The notes below the pieces were generated by a model. The model did no database searches. It saw nothing but the letters and a program-made list of their open reading frames with translations, and had not been told where the DNA came from. A stretch of 64,000 nt of DNA from Streptomyces ficellus (GTDB lineage: Bacteria; Actinomycetota; Actinomycetes; Streptomycetales; Streptomycetaceae): NCBI RefSeq assembly GCF_030406405.1, contig NZ_JAUEPL010000001.1, positions 1 through 64,000 of the forward strand, written 5' to 3'. The translations under genes were made by a program, and so were the position numbers. The first letter of the stretch is position 1. Each line of letters starts with the position of its first letter. Below, piece after piece: positions 8,010 to 16,069 of this stretch.

Positions 8010-9389
8010 GTGCGGAACGCCACAGTCGACATGACCCGGCTCGCCGCCATGGACACGCGCGAGGCGGCGCTGCTGCTCAAGGGCGTACGGGACGCCACGC
8101 TCAGGGGCGGCCGGCCCCCGCTGGCGCCGCGCGCCGACATACGCGAGTCGTGGCAGCGGATGCTGCGCAAGGGCGTGGACCCGGACAAGGACCACCGGTC
8201 GGGGCTGCTGCCACCGGGCGAGCTGGAGCGCCGGCGCAACGCCTCTCCGCTGGCGGCGCTGCTGCCGGTGCTGCGCGAGGGGCTCGTGTCGGTATCGGGC
8301 TCCGGCGGGGACGCGGTGCAGCACATCATGGTCGTGGCGGACGCCGAGGGCCGGGTGCTGTGGCGGGAGGGCAGTCCGGCCGTGCTGAGGAAGGCGGACG
8401 GGCACGGGTTCGAGCCGGGGGCCGACTGGGCGGAGACGACCGTCGGGACGAACGGCGTGGGCACCGCGCTGGTGACCCGGCGCCCGGTGCAGGTGCACTC
8501 GGCGGAGCATTTCGTCTCGACCCACCACTCGTGGACGTGCGCGGGCGCCCCGATCACCGATCCGCGGGACGGGAAGCTGCTCGGCGCGGTGGATGTGAGC
8601 GGGCCGCTGGCGACGATGCACCCGGCGACGCTGATGCTGGTCAGCTCGGTCGCCAGACTCGCCGAGGCGGAGCTGCGCAACCGGCACTTCGCGGAGCTGG
8701 CGCGGCTGCGTTCGGTGGCCGCGCCGATCCTGTGCCGGGTGGGCGGCCGGGCGCTGGCGGTGGACACCCATGGCTGGCTGGCCGGCGTGACCGGGATGCC
8801 GCCGGTGGACCGGCTGCCACTGCCGGCGTCGTTCAGGGCGGGGCGGGTGTGGCTGCCGTCGCTGGGCATGTGCGCGGTGGAGCCGCTGCCCGGTGGGTGG
8901 CTGCTGCGGCTGGTGGACGAGGAGACGCGGACGGTGAGCCGGCTGGTGCTGGACGTGAGCCGGCCGCGGCGCTGGTCGCTGGAGGTGTCCGGCGCGGTGG
9001 GCGGCTGGACGCAGGAGCTGAGCCCGCGCCACGCCGAGCTGCTGTACGTCCTGGCCCTGCACCGGGACGGCCGCACGGCGGCGGAGCTGGCGTACGACGT
9101 GTTCGGCGACCGTACGCGCACGGTGACCGTCCGGGCCGAGATGTCCCGGGTACGCCGCACTCTCGCGGGCGTGCTGGACCACCGCCCGTACCGCTTCCGC
9201 GAGGAGGTCGAGGTGGAGGTGGTCCGCCCGGCGGACCCGGGCGACCTGCTCCCCCACTCCACGGCCCCCGCGGTGCGGGCCTCGCGCGGCGAAGCGGCCG
9301 GCGAGCCGGCGGGGGGCCGCTCGGGGACGGACAGCTCCGGTGCGGGCCGCTCGGGGACCACCCGGTCGTCCCGCCGCCCGCCCGCATGA
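8010..9389 (+). CDS. AcoR-like GAF sensor fused to a winged-helix domain
   Basis: 459 residues. The N-terminus (RADIRESWQRMLRKGVDPD) and the following GAF domain (about residues 80-215; GADWAETTVGTNGVGTAL, HSWTCAGAPI) match the sensory half of AcoR-type activators of acetoin and aldehyde catabolism. The AAA+ sigma-54 module of true AcoR is absent. Instead residues of about 330-415 (LSPRHAELLYVLALHRDG, VRAEMSRVRRTLAGVL) look like a winged helix-turn-helix. The C-terminal tail is low complexity. The start is GTG 8010 with GGGGAGG five bases upstream; ATG 8031 is an alternative. Its target is unknown, and the aidB-like gene upstream is a candidate only by position. Confidence 0.75.
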   Translation: MRNATVDMTRLAAMDTREAALLLKGVRDATLRGGRPPLAPRADIRESWQRMLRKGVDPDKDHRSGLLPPGELERRRNASPLAALLPVLREGLVSVSGSGGDAVQHIMVVADAEGRVLWREGSPAVLRKADGHGFEPGADWAETTVGTNGVGTALVTRRPVQVHSAEHFVSTHHSWTCAGAPITDPRDGKLLGAVDVSGPLATMHPATLMLVSSVARLAEAELRNRHFAELARLRSVAAPILCRVGGRALAVDTHGWLAGVTGMPPVDRLPLPASFRAGRVWLPSLGMCAVEPLPGGWLLRLVDEETRTVSRLVLDVSRPRRWSLEVSGAVGGWTQELSPRHAELLYVLALHRDGRTAAELAYDVFGDRTRTVTVRAEMSRVRRTLAGVLDHRPYRFREEVEVEVVRPADPGDLLPHSTAPAVRASRGEAAGEPAGGRSGTDSSGAGRSGTTRSSRRPPA

Positions 9390-9402
9390 TTCGCTTGACC
9401 GT

Positions 9403-9972
9403 ATGAGCATCACCGTCACCACCTGGTCCCTCGAACAGACCTCGCCGAACGACCTGCGGCGCGCCGCCGAACCCCCCGGCGACGACATCCGGATCGTGCG
9501 GGCCGAGGTGCCGTCCCCCGAGTTCAGCCGGTTCCTCTATACGGCGGTGGGCGGCGACATCCGCTGGACGGACCGGCTGGGGCTGACGTACGCGCAGTGG
9601 CAGGAGATCGTCGAACGTCCGGGCGCCGAGATCTGGGTCGCCTACGAGAAGGGGACACCGGCCGGGTACGTGGAGCTGGACCCGCAGGACGACGGGGTCG
9701 TGGAGATCATCTACTTCGGGCTGATACCGGCGTTCCGTGGGCGGCGGATCGGCGGCCACCTGCTGTCGTACGGTGTGGCGCGCGCCTGGGACCTGGCGGA
9801 CCGCTGGCCGGGGCGGGCCGCGACGAAACGGGTGTGGCTGCACACCTGCTCCCTGGACGGGGAGCACGCGATGGACAACTATCTGCGGCGGGGCTTCAGA
9901 CTGTTCGACACGACGGTGTCGAAGGAGCCGGACGGGCCGGCGCCGGGACCGTGGCCGGGCGCGTTCGCCTGA
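9403..9972 (+). CDS. GNAT family N-acetyltransferase
   Basis: 189-residue acetyl-CoA-dependent N-acyltransferase. The acetyl-CoA binding motif is seen as LIPAFRGRRIGGHLLSYGVARA (motif A, R-G-x-x-I-G-G), preceded by the strand GYVELDPQDDGVVEIIYFG and followed by LHTCSLDGEHAMDNYLRRGF, typical of GNAT motif B. The acceptor is unknown. ATG 9403 lies 13 bases after the stop of the GAF regulator, so the two may share a transcript, but there is no clear Shine-Dalgarno sequence. Confidence 0.82.
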   Translation: MSITVTTWSLEQTSPNDLRRAAEPPGDDIRIVRAEVPSPEFSRFLYTAVGGDIRWTDRLGLTYAQWQEIVERPGAEIWVAYEKGTPAGYVELDPQDDGVVEIIYFGLIPAFRGRRIGGHLLSYGVARAWDLADRWPGRAATKRVWLHTCSLDGEHAMDNYLRRGFRLFDTTVSKEPDGPAPGPWPGAFA

Positions 9973-10064
9973 TCCCCGGGACGGCTTCACCCGCGTTCCA
10001 CGCATGTCGACGCATGCCCTCGGAGTGACCGGCGCCACACTTGCCCACCATGCGGGACGCCAGT

Positions 10065-10097
10065 GTCCATATCGTGGACAAACCTGGACTGAGTCCA
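10065..10097. promoter_or_regulatory. Paired inverted repeats upstream of the sulfur operon
   Basis: Two perfect dyads: GTCCA-N5-TGGAC at 10065-10079 and TGGAC-N3-GTCCA at 10085-10097. The two TGGAC half-sites start exactly 10 bp apart, one helical turn. The site lies 24 bases before the leader peptide start, where a repressor or activator of sulfur assimilation would be expected to bind. No regulator gene is visible nearby. Confidence 0.6.
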
Positions 10098-10120
10098 AAG
10101 CCCCGTGGCACGCTTCCGTC

Positions 10121-10204
10121 ATGTCTCGAGCTGGAATTGCCTTGGTGAGTCGGCGGCACGTCGACCTCGGCCGCATGTCCAGCGCCATCTGTCCGGTGAG
10201 CTGA
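10121..10204 (+). CDS. Putative leader peptide of the sulfur assimilation operon
   Basis: 27 residues, MSRAGIALVSRRHVDLGRMS followed by SAICPVS. The core R-H-V-D-L-x-R-x-x-S-A-x-C is the signature of short actinobacterial leader peptides found before sulfur and cysteine genes. It begins at ATG 10121 and ends 126 bases before sirA. The conserved Cys near the end suggests that ribosome pausing at this codon senses cysteine supply; that is inference by analogy with cysteine-responsive leader peptides in mycobacteria. No Shine-Dalgarno sequence is evident, so it may be leaderless. Confidence 0.8.
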   Translation: MSRAGIALVSRRHVDLGRMSSAICPVS

Positions 10205-10330
10205 GCCCACCCAGCACCACCGCGACCCCCGAACTTCTGAACCCCCAGCGCACTGCCGCGCCACCCCCTGCTCCGCGCGCGAGTGTGCAGGTCAGAGCCG
10301 CCCTCCTGCAGTCCCGAAGGACGTATCGTC
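10205..10330 (+). promoter_or_regulatory. C-rich, G-poor spacer between leader peptide and sirA
   Basis: The first 70 or so bases have far more C than G, with runs of C separated by CA and CG steps, unusual for this G-rich genome and similar to Rho-loading sites. I see no strong intrinsic terminator. With the leader peptide it could form a translation-coupled, Rho-dependent attenuator. Confidence 0.4.
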
Positions 10331-12028
10331 ATGGCCGCCACCCCTGAGAAGCCCGCCTCCGCCACCGCCCGTCGCAAGACCGGGCGGCACCGCGGCGAAG
10401 GCCAGTGGGCCGTGGGCCACTTCACGCCCCTCAACGGCAACGAGCAGTTCAAGAAGGACGACGACGGTCTCAATGTGCGGACACGCATTGAGACGATCTA
10501 CTCCAAGGCCGGCTTCGACTCGATCGACCCCAACGACCTGCGGGGCCGGATGCGCTGGTGGGGGCTCTACACCCAGCGCAAGCCCGGGATCGACGGCGGC
10601 AAGACGGCGATCCTGGAGCCGGAGGAGCTGGACGACGAGTTCTTCATGCTGCGCGTGCGCATCGACGGCGGCCGGCTGACCACGCGGCAGCTCCGCGTCA
10701 TCGGTGAGATCTCGCAGGAGTTCGCGCGCGGCACCGCCGACATCACCGACCGGCAGAACGTCCAGTACCACTGGATCCGGATCGAGGACGTGCCCGAGAT
10801 CTGGAACCGCCTGGAAGCCGTGGGCCTGTCCACGACCGAGGCGTGCGGCGACACCCCGCGCGTCATCCTCGGCTCGCCGGTGGCCGGGATCGCCGAGGAC
10901 GAGATCATCGACGGCACCCCCGCCATCGACGAGATCCACCGCCGCATCGTGGGCAACAAGGAGTTCTCCAACCTGCCCCGCAAGTTCAAGTCGGCGATCT
11001 CCGGCTCCCCGCTGCTCGATGTGGCGCACGAGATCAACGACATCGCCTTCGTCGGCGTCAACCACCCGGAGCACGGCCCCGGTTTCGACCTCTGGGTCGG
11101 CGGCGGGCTGTCCACCAACCCCAAGATCGGTGTACGGCTCGGCGCGTGGGTGCCGCTGGACGAGGTCCCGGACGTCTACACCGGCGTCATCTCCATCTTC
11201 CGCGACTACGGCTACCGGCGGCTGCGCAACCGCGCCCGTCTGAAGTTCCTGGTCGCCGACTGGGGCGCGGAGAAGTTCCGCCAGGTGCTGGAGGACGAGT
11301 ACCTGGGGCGCAAGCTGGTCGACGGTCCGGCGCCCGAGCAGCCCGTACAGCAGTGGCGTGACCACGTGGGCGTGCACCGGCAGAAGGACGGCCGGTACTA
11401 CGTCGGGTTCGCGCCGCGCGTCGGCCGGGTCGACGGAGCCACACTCACCAAGATCGCCGACGTGGCCCAGGCGCACGGCTCCGGCCGGCTGCGGACCACC
11501 GCCGAGCAGAAGATGCTCGTCCTCGACGTCGAGGAGGCGCAGGTCGAGTCGCTGGTGGCGGGTCTTGAGGCGCTGGACCTCCAGGTCAAGCCGTCGCCGT
11601 TCCGGCGCGGCACGATGGCCTGCACCGGCATCGAGTTCTGCAAGCTGGCGATCGTCGAGACCAAGGCGCGCGGCGCCTCGCTGATCGACGAGCTGGAGCG
11701 CCGTATCCCGGACTTCGACGAGCCGATCACCATCAACATCAACGGCTGCCCCAACGCCTGCGCCCGTATCCAGGTGGCGGACATCGGTCTCAAGGGCCAG
11801 CTCGTGCTGGACGACGACGGCAACCAGGTCGAGGGCTACCAGGTCCACCTGGGCGGCGCGCTCGGTTTGGAGCCGGGCTTCGGCCGCAAGGTGCGCGGCC
11901 TGAAGGTCACATCGGCCGAGCTCCCGGACTACATCGAGCGGGTCCTCAACCGCTTCCAGGCGGAGCGCGAGGACGGCGAGCGCTTCGCCACGTGGGCGGC
12001 GCGCGCGTCGGAGGAGGCTCTTTCGTGA
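10331..12028 (+). CDS. sirA: Ferredoxin-dependent sulfite reductase (SirA/NirA type)
   Basis: 565-residue enzyme that reduces sulfite to sulfide with six electrons from ferredoxin, using a siroheme coupled to a 4Fe-4S cluster. The four cluster cysteines are at residues 431, 437, 473 and 477 in the contexts ACTGIEFCK and NGCPNACAR, the classic C-x5-C and C-x3-C arrangement. Two ferredoxin-like half domains precede them (LTTRQLRVIGEISQEF, TDRQNVQYHWIR). Nitrite reductases share this fold, but the neighbouring APS reductase, CysDN and chelatase genes favour sulfite. ATG 10331 is preceded by GAAGGA. It is the first large gene of the operon. Confidence 0.93.
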   Translation: MAATPEKPASATARRKTGRHRGEGQWAVGHFTPLNGNEQFKKDDDGLNVRTRIETIYSKAGFDSIDPNDLRGRMRWWGLYTQRKPGIDGGKTAILEPEELDDEFFMLRVRIDGGRLTTRQLRVIGEISQEFARGTADITDRQNVQYHWIRIEDVPEIWNRLEAVGLSTTEACGDTPRVILGSPVAGIAEDEIIDGTPAIDEIHRRIVGNKEFSNLPRKFKSAISGSPLLDVAHEINDIAFVGVNHPEHGPGFDLWVGGGLSTNPKIGVRLGAWVPLDEVPDVYTGVISIFRDYGYRRLRNRARLKFLVADWGAEKFRQVLEDEYLGRKLVDGPAPEQPVQQWRDHVGVHRQKDGRYYVGFAPRVGRVDGATLTKIADVAQAHGSGRLRTTAEQKMLVLDVEEAQVESLVAGLEALDLQVKPSPFRRGTMACTGIEFCKLAIVETKARGASLIDELERRIPDFDEPITININGCPNACARIQVADIGLKGQLVLDDDGNQVEGYQVHLGGALGLEPGFGRKVRGLKVTSAELPDYIERVLNRFQAEREDGERFATWAARASEEALS

Positions 12029-12053
12029 GCGCGGCGAACCAGGAGGCTCTGTC

Positions 12054-12233
12054 ATGAGCGAGCGCGCGGCGCCGTTCTACTGCCCGTACTGCGGCGACGA
12101 GGACCTGCGTCCCAGCGAGCAGGGGCACGGCGCCTGGGAATGCGCGGCCTGCAATCGAGCCTTCCAGTTGAAGTTCCTCGGTCTGCTGACCCGGGGACTT
12201 CGGCGCAACGACGGTGGAGGGGAAGCGATATGA
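12054..12233 (+). CDS. 59-residue zinc-ribbon miniprotein between sirA and cysH
   Basis: Small cytosolic protein with two C-x2-C pairs: FYCPYCGDEDLRP and WECAACNRAF, a treble-clef or rubredoxin-like metal knuckle. ATG 12054 has AGGAGG upstream, and the TGA overlaps the cysH ATG as ATGA, so it is translated as part of the operon. From memory, a similar small gene sits at this place in other Streptomyces sulfur clusters. The role is unknown: a metal or electron carrier for the reductases, or a chaperone for the sulfite reductase cofactor, would fit the position. It is too short for most gene finders. Confidence 0.8.
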   Translation: MSERAAPFYCPYCGDEDLRPSEQGHGAWECAACNRAFQLKFLGLLTRGLRRNDGGGEAI

Positions 12234-12931
12234 CGGACACTCGGACCAAGGAAGAGCTCAAGGCGCTCGCCGAGCGGGCGGGCCGGGACCTCGAAGAGGC
12301 GTCGCCCCTGGAGATCCTCACCTGGGCCGCCGAGACGTTCGGCAAGCGCTTCTGCGTCACCTCCTCCATGGAGGACGCGGTCGTCGCCCACCTCGCCTCC
12401 CGTGCCTTCCCCGGCGTGGACGTCGTCTTCCTGGACACCGGCTACCACTTCCCCGAGACCATCGGCACCCGTGACGCGGTCGACGCCGTGATGGACGTCA
12501 ACGTCATCACGCTCACGCCCCGCCGGACGGTGGCCGAGCAGGACGCCGAGTACGGGCCGAGGCTGCACGACCGCAACCCCGACCTGTGCTGCGCCCTGCG
12601 CAAGGTCAAGCCGCTCGAAGAGGGCCTGACCGCGTACGACGCCTGGGCGACCGGGCTGCGCCGCGACGAGTCGCCGACCCGGGCGAACACCCCGGTCGTC
12701 GGCTGGGACGAGAAGCGGCAGAAGGTCAAGATCTCGCCGATCGCCCGCTGGACGCAGGACGACGTGGACGCGTACGTCACCGAGCACGGCGTCCTCACCA
12801 ACCCGCTGCTGATGGACGGGTACGCGTCCGTCGGCTGTGCGCCCTGCACGCGCCGCGTGCTGGAGGGCGAGGACGCGCGCGCCGGCCGCTGGGCGGGCCG
12901 CGCCAAGACCGAATGCGGGCTGCACGGCTGA
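12230..12931 (+). CDS. cysH: Adenylyl-sulfate (APS) reductase
   Basis: 233 residues; reduces APS to sulfite and AMP with thioredoxin. The four cluster ligands that separate APS reductases from PAPS reductases are all present: Cys120-Cys121 (DLCCALRK) and Cys203/Cys206 (GCAPCTRR), giving a 4Fe-4S enzyme. The nucleophile Cys229 is in the C-terminal KTECGLHG. The PP-loop-like start of the domain is SSMEDAVVAHLA. The start overlaps the zinc-ribbon stop (ATGA) and its own stop overlaps the next start (TGATG). Because it takes APS directly, the APS kinase that follows is not needed for assimilation. Confidence 0.93.
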   Translation: MTDTRTKEELKALAERAGRDLEEASPLEILTWAAETFGKRFCVTSSMEDAVVAHLASRAFPGVDVVFLDTGYHFPETIGTRDAVDAVMDVNVITLTPRRTVAEQDAEYGPRLHDRNPDLCCALRKVKPLEEGLTAYDAWATGLRRDESPTRANTPVVGWDEKRQKVKISPIARWTQDDVDAYVTEHGVLTNPLLMDGYASVGCAPCTRRVLEGEDARAGRWAGRAKTECGLHG

Positions 12932-13488
12932 TGACGAACGATCAGGAGAAGGACGTGACTGGGGCCACCATCTGGCTCACGGGTCTGCCGAGCGCCGGCA
13001 AGACCACCATCGCCCACGAGCTGGCGGGCCGGCTGCGCGCCGATGGCCGCCGGGTCGAGGTGCTCGACGGCGACGAGATCCGTGAGTTCCTCTCGGCGGG
13101 CCTCGGTTTCAGCCGCGAGGACCGGCACACCAATGTGCAGCGGATCGGCTTCGTCGCCGAGCTGCTCGCCTCGAACGGTGTGCACGTGCTGGTCCCGGTC
13201 ATCGCCCCGTACGCGGACAGCCGCGAGGCGGTGCGCAAGCGCCACCAGCAGGAAGGCACTCCGTACGTCGAGGTGCATGTCGCCACTCCGGTGGAGGTGT
13301 GCTCCGTACGGGATGTGAAGGGGCTGTACGCCAAGCAGGCCGCGGGCGAGATCAGCGGCCTGACCGGCGTGGACGACCCGTACGAAGAGCCGGAGAGCCC
13401 GGATCTGCGGATCGAGTCCCAGAACCAGACCGTGGCCGAGTCCGCCGCGGCGGTCCACGCCCTGCTGACCGAGAGGGGACTGCTGTGA
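12931..13488 (+). CDS. cysC: Adenylylsulfate (APS) kinase
   Basis: 185 residues; phosphorylates APS to PAPS with ATP. P-loop GLPSAGKTT at about residues 18-26, then LDGDEIREFLSAGLGFSREDR and ISGLTGVDDPYEEPE, all typical of CysC. In this operon the reductase appears to use APS, so PAPS is probably made for sulfation or storage rather than for sulfite production. Its ATG overlaps the cysH stop, and its stop overlaps the GTG of the next small ORF. Confidence 0.92.
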   Translation: MTNDQEKDVTGATIWLTGLPSAGKTTIAHELAGRLRADGRRVEVLDGDEIREFLSAGLGFSREDRHTNVQRIGFVAELLASNGVHVLVPVIAPYADSREAVRKRHQQEGTPYVEVHVATPVEVCSVRDVKGLYAKQAAGEISGLTGVDDPYEEPESPDLRIESQNQTVAESAAAVHALLTERGLL

Positions 13489-13586
13489 GCGACGCACGCA
13501 ACGCCGCCGGGCCGCAGAAGACAACCATGGCCGCCGCACCTCTGCGCCGCGCAGGCGGAGAAGCTCATGAAGGGGTAGCAGCATGA
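13485..13586 (+). CDS. 33-residue ORF linking cysC and cysD
   Basis: GTG start overlapping the cysC TGA (GTGA) and a stop overlapping the cysD ATG (ATGA), so ribosomes could pass through from cysC to cysD without a gap. The product begins MSDARNAAGPQKTTMAAAPL and ends EAHEGVAA. It has no recognisable domain and is Ala/Arg-rich. It may be a genuine coupling ORF or only the coding shadow of a short spacer holding the cysD Shine-Dalgarno sequence (GAAGGGG). Confidence 0.4.
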   Translation: MSDARNAAGPQKTTMAAAPLRRAGGEAHEGVAA

Positions 13587-14521
13587 CGACCAGCGTCACC
13601 ACGTTCGACGAGGAGACCGACAGCCCGTTCGCGCTGTCGCACCTGGACTCGCTGGAGTCCGAGGCGGTGCACATCTTCCGCGAGGTGGCGGGTGAGTTCG
13701 AGCGGCCGGTGATCCTGTTCTCCGGCGGCAAGGACTCCATCGTCATGCTGCACCTGGCGCTGAAGGCGTTCGCTCCCGCCGCGATCCCCTTCGCGCTGCT
13801 GCACGTGGACACCGGGCACAACTTCCCCGAGGTCATCGAGTACCGCGACCGCACCGTCGAGAAGTACGGGCTGCGCCTGCACGTGGCGTCCGTGCAGGAC
13901 TACATCGACCGCGGGGTCCTCAAGGAGCGCCCCGACGGCACCCGTAACCCGCTGCAGACCGTGCCGCTGACCGAGGCCATCCAGCAGCACCGCTTCGACG
14001 CCGTGTTCGGCGGCGGGCGGCGCGACGAGGAGAAGGCCCGGGCCAAGGAGCGGGTGTTCTCGCTGCGGGACGAGTTCTCGCAGTGGGACCCGCGCCGCCA
14101 GCGCCCGGAGCTGTGGCAGCTCTACAACGGCCGGCACGCGCCCGGTGAGCACGTCCGCGTGTTCCCGCTGTCCAACTGGACCGAGCTGGACGTGTGGCAG
14201 TACATCGAGCGCGAGGGCATCGAGCTGCCGCAGATCTACTTCGCGCACGAGCGTGAGGTGTTCTCCCGCAACGGCATGTGGCTGACGGCCGGCGAGTGGG
14301 GCGGCCCGAAGGACACCGAGCCGGTGGAGAAGCGGATGATCCGCTACCGCACGGTTGGCGACATGTCCTGCACCGGTGCCGTCGACTCCGACGCCACCAC
14401 GCTCCAGGCCGTGATCGCCGAGATCACCGCCTCCCGGCTCACCGAGCGGGGCGCCACCCGCGCCGACGACAAGCTGTCCGAGGCCGCGATGGAAGACCGC
14501 AAGCGCGAAGGGTACTTCTAG
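13583..14521 (+). CDS. cysD: Sulfate adenylyltransferase subunit 2
   Basis: 312 residues; the catalytic half of ATP sulfurylase, which makes APS from sulfate and ATP. The PP-loop is ILFSGGKDSIVMLHLALKAF (about residues 46-65), and further family motifs are LLHVDTGHNFPEVIEYRD and VFGGGRRDEEKARAKER. It works as a complex with the GTPase CysN encoded next. ATG 13583 has AAGGGG upstream. The gene ends two bases before cysN. Confidence 0.95.
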   Translation: MTTSVTTFDEETDSPFALSHLDSLESEAVHIFREVAGEFERPVILFSGGKDSIVMLHLALKAFAPAAIPFALLHVDTGHNFPEVIEYRDRTVEKYGLRLHVASVQDYIDRGVLKERPDGTRNPLQTVPLTEAIQQHRFDAVFGGGRRDEEKARAKERVFSLRDEFSQWDPRRQRPELWQLYNGRHAPGEHVRVFPLSNWTELDVWQYIEREGIELPQIYFAHEREVFSRNGMWLTAGEWGGPKDTEPVEKRMIRYRTVGDMSCTGAVDSDATTLQAVIAEITASRLTERGATRADDKLSEAAMEDRKREGYF

Positions 14522-14523
14522 AG

Positions 14524-15855
14524 ATGAGCACGACGACCGAGCAGCTCTCGGCCACCACCCTGCTGCGTTTCGCGACCGCCGGGTCCGTCGACGACGGCAA
14601 GTCCACGCTGGTGGGCCGGCTGCTGCACGACTCCAAGTCGGTGCTGGTGGACCAGCTGGAGGCCGTGGAAGCGGCGTCCCTGAGCCGTGGCCAGGAGGCC
14701 CCGGACCTGGCGCTGCTGACGGACGGCCTGCGGGCCGAGCGGGAGCAGGGCATCACCATCGACGTCGCCTACCGCTACTTCGCCACGCCCCGGCGCCGGT
14801 TCATCCTGGCCGACACGCCCGGCCATGTGCAGTACACCCGCAACATGGTCACCGGCGCCTCCACCGCCGAGCTGGCCGTGGTCCTGGTCGACGCCCGCAA
14901 CGGCGTCGTGGAGCAGACGCGCCGCCACGCCGCGGTGGCCGCGCTGCTGCGTGTCCCGCACGTCGTCCTGGCCGTCAACAAGATGGACCTGGTCGAGTAC
15001 GCCGAGCCGGTCTTCGCCAAGATCGCCGAGGAGTTCACGACGTACGCCTCCGAGCTGGGCGTCCCGGAGATCACCGCGATCCCCATCTCGGCGCTCGACG
15101 GCGACAACGTGGTGGAGCCGTCCGCGAACATGGACTGGTACGGCGGCCCGACCGTCCTGGAACACCTGGAGACCGTCCCGGTCAGCCACGACCTGACGGC
15201 CTGCCACGCCCGTTTCCCCGTGCAGTACGTGATCCGTCCGCAGACCGCCGAGCACCCCGACTACCGGGGGTACGCCGGTCAGATCGCGGCCGGTGCCTTC
15301 CGCGTGGGCGAGCAGGTCACCGTGCTGCCGTCGGGGCGGACGAGCACCATCACCGCCATCGACGCGCTCGGCGAGAGCGTCGACATCGCCTGGGCACCGC
15401 AGTCGGTGACGATCCGGCTGGCCGACGACATCGACATCTCGCGCGGCGACCTGATCGCCCCGGTCGGCGACGCCCCGGCGACCACGCGGGATGTGGAGGC
15501 GACGGTGTGCCACGTGGCCGACCAGCCGCTGGTCGTCGGCCAGCGGGTGCTGCTCAAGCACACCACCCGTACCGTCAAGGCGATCGTCAAGGACATCCCG
15601 TCCCGGCTGACGCTGGACGACCTGTCCCAGCACCCGGCGCCCGGGCAGCTGGTCGCCAACGACATAGGCCGCGTCGTGGTGCGTACCGCTGAACCGCTGG
15701 CGCTCGACACGTACGCCGACTCCCGCCGTACCGGATCGTTCCTGCTCATCGACCCGGCGGACGGCACCACGCTGGCGGCGGGCATGGCGGGCGAGGCGTT
15801 CGCGTCGGCCAAGGCTCCCGTGGTCCGAGGCGACGAGGACGGCTGGGACTTCTGA
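14524..15855 (+). CDS. cysN: Sulfate adenylyltransferase subunit 1 (GTPase)
   Basis: 443 residues; the EF-Tu-like GTPase that drives APS formation by CysD. G1 is GSVDDGKSTLVGRL (about residues 20-33), G2 falls in REQGITIDVAYRYF, G3 is DTPGHVQYTRNM and G4 is NKMD. Two beta-barrel domains follow. There is no fused APS kinase domain, which agrees with the separate cysC gene. Start ATG 14524 follows the cysD stop directly. Confidence 0.95.
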   Translation: MSTTTEQLSATTLLRFATAGSVDDGKSTLVGRLLHDSKSVLVDQLEAVEAASLSRGQEAPDLALLTDGLRAEREQGITIDVAYRYFATPRRRFILADTPGHVQYTRNMVTGASTAELAVVLVDARNGVVEQTRRHAAVAALLRVPHVVLAVNKMDLVEYAEPVFAKIAEEFTTYASELGVPEITAIPISALDGDNVVEPSANMDWYGGPTVLEHLETVPVSHDLTACHARFPVQYVIRPQTAEHPDYRGYAGQIAAGAFRVGEQVTVLPSGRTSTITAIDALGESVDIAWAPQSVTIRLADDIDISRGDLIAPVGDAPATTRDVEATVCHVADQPLVVGQRVLLKHTTRTVKAIVKDIPSRLTLDDLSQHPAPGQLVANDIGRVVVRTAEPLALDTYADSRRTGSFLLIDPADGTTLAAGMAGEAFASAKAPVVRGDEDGWDF

Positions 15856-15856
15856 C

Positions 15857-15958
15857 ATGACGACCGACGTCTACGCGACCTTCGCCAAGGAGGGCGGCCG
15901 GGTCGGCAGCGGTGCCCTCGGCGCGGGAACCGGGGGTGTCGCCCGATGTGTCCGATGA
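15857..15958 (+). CDS. Possible 33-residue ORF after cysN
   Basis: ATG one base after the cysN stop, reading MTTDVYATFAKEGGRVGSGA and ending VARCVR. There is no Shine-Dalgarno sequence apart from bases inside cysN, and no domain. The 214-base gap before the binding-protein gene has little else. It may be a coupled small ORF, a remnant, or chance. Confidence 0.25.
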   Translation: MTTDVYATFAKEGGRVGSGALGAGTGGVARCVR

Positions 15959-16069
15959 CGCCCCGCCCCCGCCCGTACGCCCGAAGACCCGCACCTGCCG
16001 CCACCCCGGCCACGCCCCTGACGATCAGGAGGACGTGAGCACCGGGCCCGACGAGAGGAACCCCCTCCC

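Noticed and set aside
5909..9361. 1150-codon reverse ORF and a 681-codon one at 7443-9488
   Set aside because: Antisense to the aidB-like and GAF genes; Ser/Arg/Pro-rich noise. Only its last 33 codons are noted, because of a good ribosome site at 6010.
10292..12055. 587-codon ORF antisense to sirA
   Set aside because: Mirror of the third-position bias of sirA; no motifs.
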